Below, in pieces: positions 39,337 through 49,782 of a DNA stretch of 64,000 bases. Position 1 is the stretch's first letter, and the number at the start of each line of letters is the position of its first letter. Below the pieces are notes generated by a model, which was not told the origin of the DNA, searched no databases, and saw only the letters and a list, made by a program, of their open reading frames with translations. Made by a program: the position numbers and the translations under genes. Source of the stretch: Psychrobacter sp. APC 3426. Lineage in GTDB: Bacteria; Pseudomonadota; Gammaproteobacteria; Pseudomonadales; Moraxellaceae. Location of the stretch: NCBI RefSeq assembly GCF_030408035.1, contig NZ_JASDCF010000015.1:1-64000 (forward strand). Reading direction: 5' to 3'.

Positions 39337-40293
39337 TTATTTACGATTCTTCCGCGTTTTTAGACGACGCAAACGTTTCTCTTCTTCTTTAGCGATTCTT
39401 TTCTCTTCGGCAGCGATGCGTTGTTCAGCGACGACCAGCTCTTCAGCTTCTGTCATGGCAGGCGTCTCGAGCGTAATATCACCAAGCTTGCCACTACGCA
39501 GCTCATTAATTAGAATCTCAGACATGCGGTAGGTATCGACTTGATTGCCCGCGCGAACACAGCCGCGATTACGTCCGGCCACTTCAAAAAACTCCCAATC
39601 CGTCTTTGGTAATTCTTCAATTTTATAGCGGCTTTTTAGCAGTTCAGGATAGGCTTGCATTAGATACTCAGCGGTATAACTGGCCACGTCAGCGAAGTCA
39701 AAAGCGGTATCACGAATACCGCCGGTCGCCGCCAAGCGATAGCCAGAGTTTTCATTTTCGACCTTTGGCCATAGCATACCGGGGGTATCATAGAGCATGA
39801 TGTCATCGTCAAGCTTAATCAGCTGTTGCGACTTGGTCACCGCTGGCTCGTCGCCGGTTCTTGCCACGGCGCGTCCCGCTAAGGTATTAATCAACGTTGA
39901 TTTACCAACGTTTGGAATACCCATAATCATGGCTTTTATTTGGCGACCGGTACCGACTTTATTGGGTACGAGGGATTTGCATATTGCGATAATACGCTTG
40001 ACGTCATCGGCTTTATTATTGTCGCAAGCCATGGCTTTAACGCCATCTTGTTGCTCAAGGTATTCCATCCACGCTTTGGTCAATTCAGGATCAGCGAGGT
40101 CGGCTTTATTTAAGATTTTGATGACTGGTTTTTCGCCGCGTAATGCTGCGACCATTGGGTTTTCGCTACTATAAGGAATACGCGCGTCAATCACTTCGAT
40201 GATGACGTCCATCTGTGGCATGATTTCTTTGATTTCGTTACGGGCTTTGTTCATATGCCCAGGGAACCACTGAATACTTGCTCTCTTATCCAT
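39337..40293 (-). CDS. RbgA/YlqF-type ribosome biogenesis GTPase
   Basis: The 318 residues show a circularly permuted GTPase: G4 (NKADL) comes first, then G1 (GIPNVGKST) and G3 (DTPGML). The N-terminus IQWFPGHMNKARNEI and the C-terminal ANTAR-like RNA-binding region are those of RbgA/YlqF, which acts in late 50S subunit assembly. The protein ends in a very basic coiled tail (EEKRIAKEEEKRLRRLKTRKNRK region). Likely first gene of a run with the GIY-YIG gene and mutY. Confidence 0.92.
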   Translation of the reverse strand: MDKRASIQWFPGHMNKARNEIKEIMPQMDVIIEVIDARIPYSSENPMVAALRGEKPVIKILNKADLADPELTKAWMEYLEQQDGVKAMACDNNKADDVKRIIAICKSLVPNKVGTGRQIKAMIMGIPNVGKSTLINTLAGRAVARTGDEPAVTKSQQLIKLDDDIMLYDTPGMLWPKVENENSGYRLAATGGIRDTAFDFADVASYTAEYLMQAYPELLKSRYKIEELPKTDWEFFEVAGRNRGCVRAGNQVDTYRMSEILINELRSGKLGDITLETPAMTEAEELVVAEQRIAAEEKRIAKEEEKRLRRLKTRKNRK

Positions 40294-40419
40294 CTGTTTT
40301 CATAACCTTTTATAAAAAATGCTAAAAGTAAGACAATCAACGTCTACTTTCTAATGGTGTTCAGTTTACTACACAACCAGCGTCGCCACGTTACAATTTC
40401 ATGTAACGCTCAGAGCAGA

Positions 40420-43400
40420 CTATCCTGCAGACTCGTCTGTTGAATCCTCACGTGCTGGTGGTAATGGTGCCAAATAACCAATGACCAAGATTAAGCTACC
40501 CGCGCCAAGGAAGGAAATGACTCGCCAAATCGCCTCAGTTTGTGATAAATCGACGATTACCAGTTTTAGCACGATAACGCCCAGCAGTCCAATGCCTATA
40601 AACCATAGTGTTCGCTGTCCATAGCGGCTGGCGATAATAGTGGCGACCAAAGCAATGAGCGTCCATAAAATAGTTAGCCCTGTTTGTACTTGCTCGCTAC
40701 TCCAAGCGCCACCCTTAACCCCATATGAGCTGCCAGTCCATAACGGCGTGCCGATAAATGCATGCAGCGTCCTGACCAACATACTCGAGCCTATCCAAAG
40801 GCCAATCAGCGCTAACACAATTAACAGCATATCGTTTTTAGGAATGGCTTTTAATAGATTTCTCGAACCGCTACCATATGGCTGACGGAGTAAATAAACG
40901 CCCAAGCCGTAAAACACCACCAGCCATAACGTCACATCATATAAGTTAAATAAAGGAAAGTAGGGCAGTTCCCAAATAATACCATCGTAAGTGAAGTTGG
41001 TAAAAATGGCCCAGCCTAAAGTCATAGGCACAAAGAGTTTGGCACTGTCTAATAGTGACTGATGCCAATCAAACCAATAAGGCGCCAATGGTGAGGTTGC
41101 CGCTTTCGATTGCGGGTGTGACTTCTTATCATTATATTGAGCCATGGCATGACGCTGTGTCCACCACAAGCCTGCCAACATCAGCGCAATCGGCACTAAA
41201 ATAGCCATGACGCCTTTTGAATCGGGCAGGCCGTAATACATGGCTTCTGCCAATAGGATGATTCCAGCGCCAAGCCAGCTTGCGCTATCAAAAATTTTTA
41301 ACTCAGCTTCGTTATGCCATGACTTTAACCATAGTTGCCCAACGACCAACCAACCTATGAGTAGTGTGATAAATATAGGCCAATGAAAGGTTGTCCATTG
41401 ATAATCAAATTCATATTTTTGCGGAAGTTGAAACAGCAACATGGCATAAAATAGCAGCACCAAACCATGGCTAAACTGCCTAATCTCGCGCCACGAATGA
41501 TAGTGATTAATTGCCTGATAAATAACAAGGCTAGTTAAGGTGGCTAAGCCTAGCAGTGCCGTCGTTGCTAAGCGCCAGCTGGCAAACCATTGGTCAAAAT
41601 CGATGACCAATACAGACAGCAGCCAACCCATTGCGGTAAAGGTCAAAAAGCGACTCAAAATCGGACTGCGCCACATCAGGTTAAACGCCATACTTTGGCT
41701 ATTGATACTGGTAAGCCATTGCTGAGCAGCTTGGCTACTGATACCTAGCGACTGAGCGACTCTGGCTGTTGCGTCAGGTATGATAGACATTGAATCTGTA
41801 GTCGCATTTTTCTGTGCAGGAAGGTTTTCAGTATCGTCTAAAGAGGCAGGCGAGTTGCTAGCACGTAAGATAAACATCGTTGCTAAATAGCTGATAGCTG
41901 AAATCGTCAATGCCAGCGTTGGATAATCTTTGATAGTAAAGAACACAGTTATCATCAGCATCGCAATACTGAGCAGCTGTAATAACAGGCCGAACAGTAA
42001 TGACCATGCACGTAGTGAGCGTCGTCCGAACCATACCAATGCCAGCCCTTGTACCGACCAGCCAAAGGCAATCCATTCAGCATCGAATGCCAGCGGAATC
42101 ACTAATGCTAAAAAGCCAAACCCTAATGCCAGCATGCCTTCAGTAATTAAGGCATAACGCTGACTTCGCTGCACAAACAGCCAGCCAATGCCCAAATAAA
42201 TCGCCGCTAAAACAGCACTGGTGATGGTTAAGGCGTTAGGAACAGCGTCTAACAGCGCCGCAAATAAACCAAAGGCCAATATAGGCACGGAAAATAGTAA
42301 ACCGGTATCGATGGGAAAAACATAGTTGTTGTTTCTTAGAGGAACCTTATCTATGTGGTTGACGTTGCTTGTACTATTAAAAGTATCTGTAGTATTGGCG
42401 ACATCTGTATCAGCGAAACCTGCTTCATTAAGTGTGTTGTAAGCGATAATTTGTTGCGCATAACGAATGACGACAAATAAATATAGCAGTACATGCAGCG
42501 TCACTAGTAATACTAACGACCAACGCTGCATCTCAATGACAGCAGTGAAGTTTTCCGTCGCACCCCAATAATAGGCCAGTCCAAAGGTGACCATCACGCC
42601 AAGAAGGTTGAGCATTTTCCAAGTGCGGTAATGAGCGATGATAGCAATAGTGACGTTTAGTAATAGATAGTAGCTGAATAATGTTGCTAAATTACCAATA
42701 TCACTACTGGTCAATATTGGCGCAAAAAACCCGCCAGATAATGCTAGTAAAGCCAACGGCAAGGCATTTTGACGCACCGCTAAGCCGATGGTTATGGCTG
42801 ACAAGAGGCCAAGTCCCATAAAGCTCGGCACACTTGAGAGCACGTGATAGACGCTATAAGCAAAAAAGGTGGTTAAATAAGCAGTCGCTAAACCTGCCCC
42901 TTGCAAGGTGATGCCATAAGCAAAACGGTTTTTTGCTAATTTTAATCCAAGCGCCGTGAGTCCTAAGCCAATAATACCAATGCCAATGAGCTTCGCGGTA
43001 ATCGGAATTTCAATATAGTCGCTTAATAAGCGTAGCAATAACACCACGCCGACGAGCAATACCAATACGCCAACGCGCACCACTAAGTTGCCACCGAAAA
43101 ACCAGTTTTGTATAGAGTGAATCAGTGAGGTGACGATAGGTAGGGAGCGTTCATCTGGCTCTATGGTTGCAGTGGCTTTTTGTGGGATTTTAGATTGTGG
43201 CAATGAGGGCGATTGTGGTGACTTTGATAATATCGGCAGCTCTGGAGGTGTTGTTTCGAGGTGCTGATTGTTTATAGATTCGACAGTAGCAATAAAAGTA
43301 GTTTCAGAAGCATCAACAGCGGAGGTAGCCAGTTCTTCTACTGATTGTGTTAATGAATCAACTGATTCAGACCAGCTCTGTTGAGTAGGATGTATATCCG

Positions 43401-43584
43401 CAGCGTGCGAGGGCTTTGCTGTATTCACGCTATATTTATGCTGCTCAAGCTCAGCTTGTAACTCCGTCATATCATGGCGCAACTGCTCAATTTGCCGATT
43501 AATCTTGGTATATAGCACTACAACCACGATTAATAGAACAATAAAAGCCAGCCAACCCAGTGGGCTCATTAATAAATACAGCAT
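40420..43584 (-). CDS. DUF2339 giant multi-pass membrane protein
   Basis: The 1054-residue product starts with a membrane helix (WLAFIVLLIVVVVLY) and a short coiled coil (INRQIEQLRHDMTELQAELEQHK), then a polar linker to about residue 150 and some twenty-five or more hydrophobic segments to the end. This is the architecture of DUF2339 proteins. The function is unknown. GTG 43593 and ATG 43584 are both possible starts; neither has a clean ribosome site. It stands alone between the GTPase gene and the dienelactone hydrolase gene. Confidence 0.85.
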   Translation of the reverse strand: MLYLLMSPLGWLAFIVLLIVVVVLYTKINRQIEQLRHDMTELQAELEQHKYSVNTAKPSHAADIHPTQQSWSESVDSLTQSVEELATSAVDASETTFIATVESINNQHLETTPPELPILSKSPQSPSLPQSKIPQKATATIEPDERSLPIVTSLIHSIQNWFFGGNLVVRVGVLVLLVGVVLLLRLLSDYIEIPITAKLIGIGIIGLGLTALGLKLAKNRFAYGITLQGAGLATAYLTTFFAYSVYHVLSSVPSFMGLGLLSAITIGLAVRQNALPLALLALSGGFFAPILTSSDIGNLATLFSYYLLLNVTIAIIAHYRTWKMLNLLGVMVTFGLAYYWGATENFTAVIEMQRWSLVLLVTLHVLLYLFVVIRYAQQIIAYNTLNEAGFADTDVANTTDTFNSTSNVNHIDKVPLRNNNYVFPIDTGLLFSVPILAFGLFAALLDAVPNALTITSAVLAAIYLGIGWLFVQRSQRYALITEGMLALGFGFLALVIPLAFDAEWIAFGWSVQGLALVWFGRRSLRAWSLLFGLLLQLLSIAMLMITVFFTIKDYPTLALTISAISYLATMFILRASNSPASLDDTENLPAQKNATTDSMSIIPDATARVAQSLGISSQAAQQWLTSINSQSMAFNLMWRSPILSRFLTFTAMGWLLSVLVIDFDQWFASWRLATTALLGLATLTSLVIYQAINHYHSWREIRQFSHGLVLLFYAMLLFQLPQKYEFDYQWTTFHWPIFITLLIGWLVVGQLWLKSWHNEAELKIFDSASWLGAGIILLAEAMYYGLPDSKGVMAILVPIALMLAGLWWTQRHAMAQYNDKKSHPQSKAATSPLAPYWFDWHQSLLDSAKLFVPMTLGWAIFTNFTYDGIIWELPYFPLFNLYDVTLWLVVFYGLGVYLLRQPYGSGSRNLLKAIPKNDMLLIVLALIGLWIGSSMLVRTLHAFIGTPLWTGSSYGVKGGAWSSEQVQTGLTILWTLIALVATIIASRYGQRTLWFIGIGLLGVIVLKLVIVDLSQTEAIWRVISFLGAGSLILVIGYLAPLPPAREDSTDESAG

Positions 43585-43675
43585 CCTAATCACTCAATCC
43601 ACTTGATAGTAAACTGATAATGACGCTATTTGCTAATAATCACAACATGAGTCATTGTAGTTATTGTATATGGCG

Positions 43676-43717
43676 ATAAAATAAGGGTCACCTACACTAG
43701 TAAGTGACCCTTATTTT
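43676..43717 (-). terminator. terminator of the dienelactone hydrolase gene
   Basis: ATAAGGGTCAC pairs with GTGACCCTTAT around a 12-base loop; A residues at 43674-43680 provide a T tract on the minus strand, and a TTTT on the other side would also permit plus-strand function. Confidence 0.8.
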
Positions 43718-43765
43718 TAATATTATCTTTATTTATAATAGTTTTAATTTCAAACCACTTTAAAA

Positions 43766-44506
43766 CTATTGACCGAGATTGGTTTTCATAAATTCAAGCA
43801 TGTTTTCCCAGCTTTGCTTGGCTGCGGTCTCATTATAACCAAGATCCACCTCGTTTTTAGCAGCGCGCTCATCGGCATGCGGATTGGTAAAGCCATGCTT
43901 AGCATTGTCGTACACATCGATAGTGTAATCGACATCAGCGGCGTCTAACTCAGACTTTAGACCTTCGATGGCATCCATCGACACCATTGAATCATCACGG
44001 CCATGAGCGACCAATACTTTGGCTTTGAAGTTTTTGTCTGCTGGCTGTTTTGCTGATGGGTTGCCGTGGAAAGTGGCGACTGCTTTTAATGGCATGCCTT
44101 CACGCGCCATATCGAGGACAACTTTACCACCAAAGCAATAGCCAATCGCTGCCAAGTTATCGCGATTAACGGCCAATTGGTCACCAAAATCGTTGAGGAT
44201 TAAGCGGCAGCGATCCATCAGCATGTCTTGGTCTTCAAGTACTTGTGTCATCCACATATTTGCCATTGCTGCATCGCTGGTCAGTTTGCCTTCACCATAA
44301 ACATCCATTGCTACAGCAGCATAGCCTGCTTCTGCCAGACGCTCAACCACCGATTTTGGGTGGTCGACCACGCCCCACCATTCTGGTGCGACCAAAATAC
44401 CAGCGACTGGATTGTCATCTGATGCACTTTCTGGTAGCGCGACATAGCTGATAAGTTCAACGTTGTTTTCAGTAGTACTGATTAATTCAAAGGTCTTAAT
44501 TGACAT
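43766..44506 (-). CDS. dienelactone hydrolase family protein
   Basis: The 246-residue alpha/beta hydrolase has the dienelactone hydrolase triad: nucleophile Cys124 in GYCFGG, Asp171 or 172 in AHGRDDSMV and His204 in NAKHGFTNP. GILVAPEWWGV near residue 40 is the oxyanion region typical of the family. In aromatic degraders the enzyme opens dienelactone, but no such pathway genes are nearby, so the natural substrate is open. AAGGA lies seven bases before the ATG. Divergent from ycgN. Confidence 0.88.
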   Translation of the reverse strand: MSIKTFELISTTENNVELISYVALPESASDDNPVAGILVAPEWWGVVDHPKSVVERLAEAGYAAVAMDVYGEGKLTSDAAMANMWMTQVLEDQDMLMDRCRLILNDFGDQLAVNRDNLAAIGYCFGGKVVLDMAREGMPLKAVATFHGNPSAKQPADKNFKAKVLVAHGRDDSMVSMDAIEGLKSELDAADVDYTIDVYDNAKHGFTNPHADERAAKNEVDLGYNETAAKQSWENMLEFMKTNLGQ

Positions 44507-44734
44507 ATTATTGTCCTTTTTTATGTTATGAGTTTTGTTTATAGCAAGGCGTTTTTCTTACTTTAACTACCTTAACGCTCATGTTAAGCAAAAACAGCTA
44601 TAATACTGTAACCCTCTTTATCAAAATGTCTCTGTATAAAAATCGAACACAACACTATGACTATAAACTTGTTAAATAAATCTGCACCCAACTCAAAGTC
44701 TGACCCAGAGTTCGACTCAGAGGAGCAATTAACG

Positions 44735-45250
44735 ATGAGCTTGTTTCCTGAAAGTCAAAATACCTCTAATGAGACCATACGTCCGCAGTTCTGGTCACGT
44801 TTTGCATTATCAGAGCTAAACCATAGCGAATGGGAAGCCTTATGTGACGGCTGTGGTAGCTGCTGTTTGATTAAGTATATTGATGAAGATGAGCATGGCG
44901 ATGTGGACGAGGAGCTGGTCGAATATACCGATGTGACTTGTCAGCTGATGGACTGTGCGACGGGCTATTGTCAGCACTATGACACGCGGCAAGAACATGT
45001 GCCCGATTGTATTCAACTGACGATGGAGAATTTGCCGCAGATGATGTGGCTACCGTCGCACTGCGCTTATAAGCGCTTGTATAAAGGGCAGGATTTGCCA
45101 AGTTGGCATTTGTTATTAACGAGGAATGCAGTGGTGACCCAGCAACAAATGCGCGCTGCCAATATTGGCGTGGCAGGGCGCTGTGTCTCCGAGGTTGGTA
45201 TGTCTGATGAAGAGATGGAGGAGCGAGTGGTGAATTGGGTTAATCCTTAG
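44735..45250 (+). CDS. ycgN: YcgN/UPF0260 cysteine-cluster protein
   Basis: The 171-residue product has the YcgN pattern: LCDGCGSCCLIK near residue 40, then TDVTCQLMDCATGYCQHY, PDCIQLT and LPSHCAYKRL, a set of conserved cysteines that could bind a metal or iron-sulfur cluster. Function unknown. An ATG at 44657 would add 26 residues but has no ribosome site, whereas the ATG at 44735 has AGAGGAG nine bases upstream. Its last 11 bases overlap the convergent DUF4105 gene. Confidence 0.86.
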   Translation: MSLFPESQNTSNETIRPQFWSRFALSELNHSEWEALCDGCGSCCLIKYIDEDEHGDVDEELVEYTDVTCQLMDCATGYCQHYDTRQEHVPDCIQLTMENLPQMMWLPSHCAYKRLYKGQDLPSWHLLLTRNAVVTQQQMRAANIGVAGRCVSEVGMSDEEMEERVVNWVNP

Positions 45251-46538
45251 CATCAGCCGCCGCCTGTGCGCTACTTTCAGCCTCGGTTTTAGAATCCGCT
45301 AGGGGCGGCATAGGCATATCCTGACGAATCTGCTCAGAGAATTTGCGGCTATTCGTCGCGCTGTTTCCTGCCAGATTGTCAAAGCCGCGAACCTTTGGAT
45401 TGATATGAGTGCGCTCGTACCACGTATCCATCGACCAAGGCTGCCCATCTTTTTCTCGATTGGCATCGAGCATACCAACGTCGTATAGATAGTTTGGTAG
45501 CCAGCCAGATACCCAAATCCGGTAATCCCATGGCAGACGGTCACCACTGACAATACGCGCCATATAAAAGATGATATTGGTACAGTTACTAATCAGCGTA
45601 TTATACCAAGCGGGCTTGGCATTTAGCTCATCAGCAGCGGTTAGATAAGATTCAAATAAGGATTTGACCTCGTGCTGTTGTAGATGACTAACGGGAAATA
45701 CATAAACTTGCTCACCACGCGCATTACTACGCGTGTAGATAATATCGCGCTCTTCTGCGGCAATCAGGCTGAGCTCATAACGTCTAAAAAACCCAGCAAG
45801 TGCAGAAAAAGACTCTCCTTCTTCTTTACGAATCTCAAACGAGAAGGCAAGGGGTCTATCATCTTCAAAGCGGAAGCTGACCAAAGTATGCGCAATCAAC
45901 GGTCCCATCCAGTACGAGTTGGTGACATCGACACCAGACAGCTTGGACATATCGATGGTACGTGTGTCCCAATGCTCAGTCGCTTCTTCATTTGTATGCC
46001 AGTCAAAATTACGCACATTGGTGAGGGTAATCAAATCAGGGTTGGTCACATCGCGTTGATAAGAAACCTGTTGACTGACTTCAGGCATCCAGTCGCGCTG
46101 CTGCTTAGGTTCAATAGAAAAAAACCACCCAACACCGACAAACCAAATAGTAGCGTATAAGCCCATCAACCATTTGCTTGCTACTTTTTTACTGGTGTTT
46201 TTGCTTACTCTTGCGTGATTAATTGATTTATTATCTGATTGAATATGGCCTAATGTTTTAGCGTCTCTGGCCCCATAACGGTTAACAAGCAAAGCTGCCA
46301 GCACGCCAACAATGACAATGGTCGTCAGCCAAGTAATGAGCGAGCGCATGCCAAACTGATACCAGATTGCCATCAGTAACCAAATAGCAGATAGCAGCAA
46401 GGTTGTGATGATTAACACCTGTACAAGGTAATATCGCCATGTCCGCTTTTTATGATCATCAGTGGCTGTACCATTTTCTGCGCGATGGCTTTGTGAGTAT
46501 GGCATGAGCAGGCGAGAGAAAAATGAGCGTAGTGACAT
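45240..46538 (-). CDS. DUF4105 family membrane protein (Lnb N-terminal-like domain)
   Basis: The 432-residue product has three membrane segments in the N-terminal third (about 37-60, 65-90 and 125-140) and a periplasmic DUF4105 domain with SYWMGPLIAHTLVSFRFEDDRPLAFSFEIRKE and NTLISNCTNIIFYMARIV; the conserved Cys of the ISNCT motif and the upstream His suggest a papain-like (NlpC-like) active site. The Ala/Ser-rich C-terminus is disordered. Substrate unknown. The ATG at 46538 is chosen because MSLRSFFSRLL follows; the frame is open to 46598. Confidence 0.78.
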   Translation of the reverse strand: MSLRSFFSRLLMPYSQSHRAENGTATDDHKKRTWRYYLVQVLIITTLLLSAIWLLMAIWYQFGMRSLITWLTTIVIVGVLAALLVNRYGARDAKTLGHIQSDNKSINHARVSKNTSKKVASKWLMGLYATIWFVGVGWFFSIEPKQQRDWMPEVSQQVSYQRDVTNPDLITLTNVRNFDWHTNEEATEHWDTRTIDMSKLSGVDVTNSYWMGPLIAHTLVSFRFEDDRPLAFSFEIRKEEGESFSALAGFFRRYELSLIAAEERDIIYTRSNARGEQVYVFPVSHLQQHEVKSLFESYLTAADELNAKPAWYNTLISNCTNIIFYMARIVSGDRLPWDYRIWVSGWLPNYLYDVGMLDANREKDGQPWSMDTWYERTHINPKVRGFDNLAGNSATNSRKFSEQIRQDMPMPPLADSKTEAESSAQAAADAKD

Positions 46539-46793
46539 AGTGTTTGTTATTGATAAATAAAGGCTTTGACCATAGCAAAGTTTATAACACACTGACAATA
46601 CAATTTGAGTGAATTTGTCGTTGAATGTCAGTAAGGCTTGCGATAAAGTGAAGCTAATTTAGTCTGGTCTATTTATATTTATTATTTAACGCGGCATAAT
46701 CCTAAAACGGCTGTTTTATTTGGTATTTTTATCCCCATCTACGTTTTTTGCTATTCTTATTGTTATTAACTAAAGAGGTTAAATCACATCACC

Positions 46794-47693
46794 ATGTCTG
46801 ACGACACTCCCAGCCCGAGTAGTTGGTCGATGCGCGGCTTAAAACGCTGGCTATCGACCGCCCCCGAAACCCGTGATGAACTGATTCGCTTGGTACAGGA
46901 CTCGCGCCAGTTCTTAGAGCCTGATACCGTGGATATGCTCGAAGGTGTGCTGGATCTGCCTGCGACTCAAGTCCGCGAAATCATGACCCCGCGCCCGCAA
47001 GTCATTGGGCTGCATGAAAGCACCAGTCTTGCTGAAGTGATGGATATCATCTTAGAAACCACCCATTCGCGCTATCCGGTATTTGATAGCCAAGACGATG
47101 ATGCGGTTATCGGCATCTTATTGGCAAAAGATTTGATTCCTATCCTTGTGCACATGGTGCGCGATCAAGAAGACAAAATCGATAGCAAACGTCTCAGAGA
47201 CCTTGTCCGTCAGCCACTTTACATCAGTGAAACGGCACGTTCTGATACCTTGTTACGCTCACTGCAGCGCACCCAAGTGCATATGGCGATTGTCGTTGAT
47301 GAGTTTGGTAACTTTGGCGGTGTGGTAACGATGGAAGATTTGCTCGAGGAAATCGTCGGTGATATCGTTGATGAGCATGATGATTTTGATGAAGACAGTG
47401 ATATTAATAATATCGTCGCTGATCCTGAAAAGCCAAACACTTGGCGTGTGCAAGCGTCGACCGTGATTGAAGATTGTAATGATGAGCTTGGCACCCATTT
47501 TGATGATACCGATGTCGATACCATGGGTGGTTTGGTCATGCAAGCGCTTGGTTATGTAGGTGACCTAGAAGGTGAAAGTGTGTTGATAGATGATTGGCAA
47601 ATCACGATTACCGATGTCGAAGGGCGCTTTATCCAAAACTTGGAGCTCACTAAAATCAACGCTGACCAGCAGATATTAATAGGCAGCCATTAA
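46794..47693 (+). CDS. corC: CorC/HlyC-type CBS-domain protein
   Basis: The 299 residues contain a CBS pair (about 60-190: REIMTPRPQVIGLHES, SRYPVFD, VIGILLAKDL, MAIVVDEFGNFGGVVTMEDLLEEIVGDI) and the C-terminal CorC_HlyC transporter-associated domain (about 205-290). In E. coli the homologue YbeX lies upstream of lnt, exactly as here, and has been linked to ribosome metabolism and magnesium/cobalt handling. The ribosome site is distant from the ATG. A terminator at 47823 separates it from lnt. Confidence 0.92.
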   Translation: MSDDTPSPSSWSMRGLKRWLSTAPETRDELIRLVQDSRQFLEPDTVDMLEGVLDLPATQVREIMTPRPQVIGLHESTSLAEVMDIILETTHSRYPVFDSQDDDAVIGILLAKDLIPILVHMVRDQEDKIDSKRLRDLVRQPLYISETARSDTLLRSLQRTQVHMAIVVDEFGNFGGVVTMEDLLEEIVGDIVDEHDDFDEDSDINNIVADPEKPNTWRVQASTVIEDCNDELGTHFDDTDVDTMGGLVMQALGYVGDLEGESVLIDDWQITITDVEGRFIQNLELTKINADQQILIGSH

Positions 47694-48046
47694 TTTATTA
47701 TTGCGCTTTTTATTATTGATTTCTAATAATTGCCTAGCAGGTTTCTCGGTTCAAGCTTCCTAATTCAAGATTATCAATGACAGTTATCAATAATCTTGTC
47801 ATTTGATGTCTTAGAGAGCCATAAAAAAACACGATTGCGGTCGTGTTTTTTTGCGTTTTGCGCTGCGATTTTTGCTACGCAATTTTACCCATTGATTGAT
47901 TTAGACTGGTATCATGGGCAGGTTTAATTTTTGCGTGCTATATCGTCATATGGTTGGCTATCAATTAAACGTTGAATGAGCCACTGATTGGATCACTCAA
48001 TGTTCACGTTCTACATTATTGAATAATATGGTCTTGGATAACTGTT
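47694..48046 (+). other. corC-lnt intergenic region
   Basis: No gene. It holds the corC terminator (47823-47852) and, before it, the inverted pair CAAGATTAT (47766-47774)/ATAATCTTG (47790-47798) with TTATCAAT repeated twice inside at a 13-base period. Confidence 0.5.
47823..47852 (+). terminator. intrinsic terminator of corC
   Basis: AAAAAAACACGA pairs with TCGTGTTTTTTT around TTGCGG. Confidence 0.9.
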
Positions 48047-49621
48047 ATGCGTCTGTCTACTGTTGATTTGCAAAAACGTCTGAACCCCGATAAGCCAAAG
48101 GGTTTACCTATGGTGCTGACTATATTGATTGCGTGGCTAGCAGGGGCAGTATTTATCTTTGCACTCGCACCCTATGGCGTTTGGCCGCTAGCATTGATAT
48201 CGCCTGCTATATTGTATGCGCTATTGATGCCTGACATGAGTGGCAAGCGCGCCTTTCTTATCGGTCAAGCATATGGCACAGGTCTGTGGTGCGTGGGTGC
48301 ATTTTGGCTTTATACCTCTATCCACGTCTACGGGGCGACGCCTGCTTGGCTGGCGCTGATTATGATAGCGCTAATGGGCTTAGGCATGGGTTTATTCCAT
48401 GGCTTTTTGGCATTGATATTTAATCGGGTGGTCGGCAAGCAGCCTTTGTCATTTGCCGCGCTTTGGATACTGCAAGAGTGGATGAAAACGTGGTTGTTTA
48501 CGGGTTTTCCGTGGTTGTTTATCGGCTATGCCTTTACCGAGCAGTATTGGTTGTCCTCATTAGCGCCGGTTGCTGGCGTGTTTGCTGTCTCCTTCGTAGC
48601 GGTATTATTGGCAGCCAGTTTAGTCGAGCTACTGCGTCGTCGCGGTGGTTATATGGTGGCTTCGATTGCACTATTGGTTGTCAGCACCTCATTGTGGCTG
48701 ATCAATCCGCAGTGGACTAAACCAAAAGGCACGCCTGATTTATCGGTCTCATTGATTCAGGGTAATATTCCTCAAGACTTAAAATGGCTCACTGAATATC
48801 AAGTAGAAACCTTAAAAATCTATGCCACACTGACACGTACCGAGTGGGGACGTGATATTGTTTTGTGGCCTGAGTCGTCAATTCCGATGTTTCAGACAGA
48901 TGCGATTGGCTTTATTAATGAAATGGTCAAGATGGCCAAAGCCACCAATACCACATGGGTGACGGGTATTCCTTATAAGGATGAAGCGGCATTCGATGAA
49001 ACCAATGATAAGTATCCGCCATTCTATAATAGCGTGATTGCGTTGGGCGCAGATGCAGAAGGGCTTTATAAAAAGCAGCGCTTGGTACCGTTTGGCGAGT
49101 ATATTCCGTTTGAAGGCTTACTCGATATTTTGCCAAACTTGGCAGGCAGTCAAGAGATTATGAGCTATAGTCGCGGTAGCGACAATCAGTCACCGCTGCG
49201 TGTACGTGGTCATAACCTAGGTGCGGCAGTATGTTATGAAGTTGCTTATCCTGATACCACCCGTAAAAATGCGATTGGTACGGACTTCTTATTAACCATC
49301 TCAAACGACGCTTGGTTTGGCACTTCAGCAGGTCCGCTGCAACATCTGCAAATGGTACAGATGCGCGCGCTTGAAAATGGCCGCTGGTTCATGCGAGCGA
49401 CCAACACTGGTGTCACGGCTATCATAGATCACAAGGGTCGTATCGTTGAGCGGGCACCGCAGTTTGAACGCACGGTATTACGGGGTGATATTCAGGCGCG
49501 AGTTGGCAACACGCCATTCATGCGTTTTGGCAATTACCCTATTTTGTTTATCATAGCATTGTTACTTTTGCTCAGTTATCTTGGCAAACGCTCGACGACT
49601 AGGGCGCGGTTAGGCAAATAG
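48047..49621 (+). CDS. lnt: apolipoprotein N-acyltransferase
   Basis: Lnt adds the third acyl chain to the N-terminus of lipoproteins, completing the pathway begun by Lgt (5.7-6.6 kb). The 524 residues have about six N-terminal membrane helices, a periplasmic nitrilase-like domain with the catalytic Glu (WPESSIP), Lys (YKKQRLVPFGEYIPF) and Cys (AAVCYEVAYP), and a C-terminal membrane helix. A GGA site is eight bases before the ATG. It lies after corC, the usual context. Confidence 0.96.
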   Translation: MRLSTVDLQKRLNPDKPKGLPMVLTILIAWLAGAVFIFALAPYGVWPLALISPAILYALLMPDMSGKRAFLIGQAYGTGLWCVGAFWLYTSIHVYGATPAWLALIMIALMGLGMGLFHGFLALIFNRVVGKQPLSFAALWILQEWMKTWLFTGFPWLFIGYAFTEQYWLSSLAPVAGVFAVSFVAVLLAASLVELLRRRGGYMVASIALLVVSTSLWLINPQWTKPKGTPDLSVSLIQGNIPQDLKWLTEYQVETLKIYATLTRTEWGRDIVLWPESSIPMFQTDAIGFINEMVKMAKATNTTWVTGIPYKDEAAFDETNDKYPPFYNSVIALGADAEGLYKKQRLVPFGEYIPFEGLLDILPNLAGSQEIMSYSRGSDNQSPLRVRGHNLGAAVCYEVAYPDTTRKNAIGTDFLLTISNDAWFGTSAGPLQHLQMVQMRALENGRWFMRATNTGVTAIIDHKGRIVERAPQFERTVLRGDIQARVGNTPFMRFGNYPILFIIALLLLLSYLGKRSTTRARLGK

Positions 49622-49782
49622 CTTAACTCATGTCTAAGTTATCGATAAATATCAATGGTAAAAGTGAATAATAAAGCTTGTCGATAATAAATCTTTTAAA
49701 TACTTAAGGGTTTTAACAAATCGGCATAAATTGCGATATAATAGGTCAATATTTCAAATATTTTGTGCAAGGTGGATAAGGT

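Noticed and set aside
47766-47798. IHF binding site in the repeated TTATCAAT region before lnt
   Set aside because: The sequence does not fit WATCAANNNNTTR at the downstream TTR positions.
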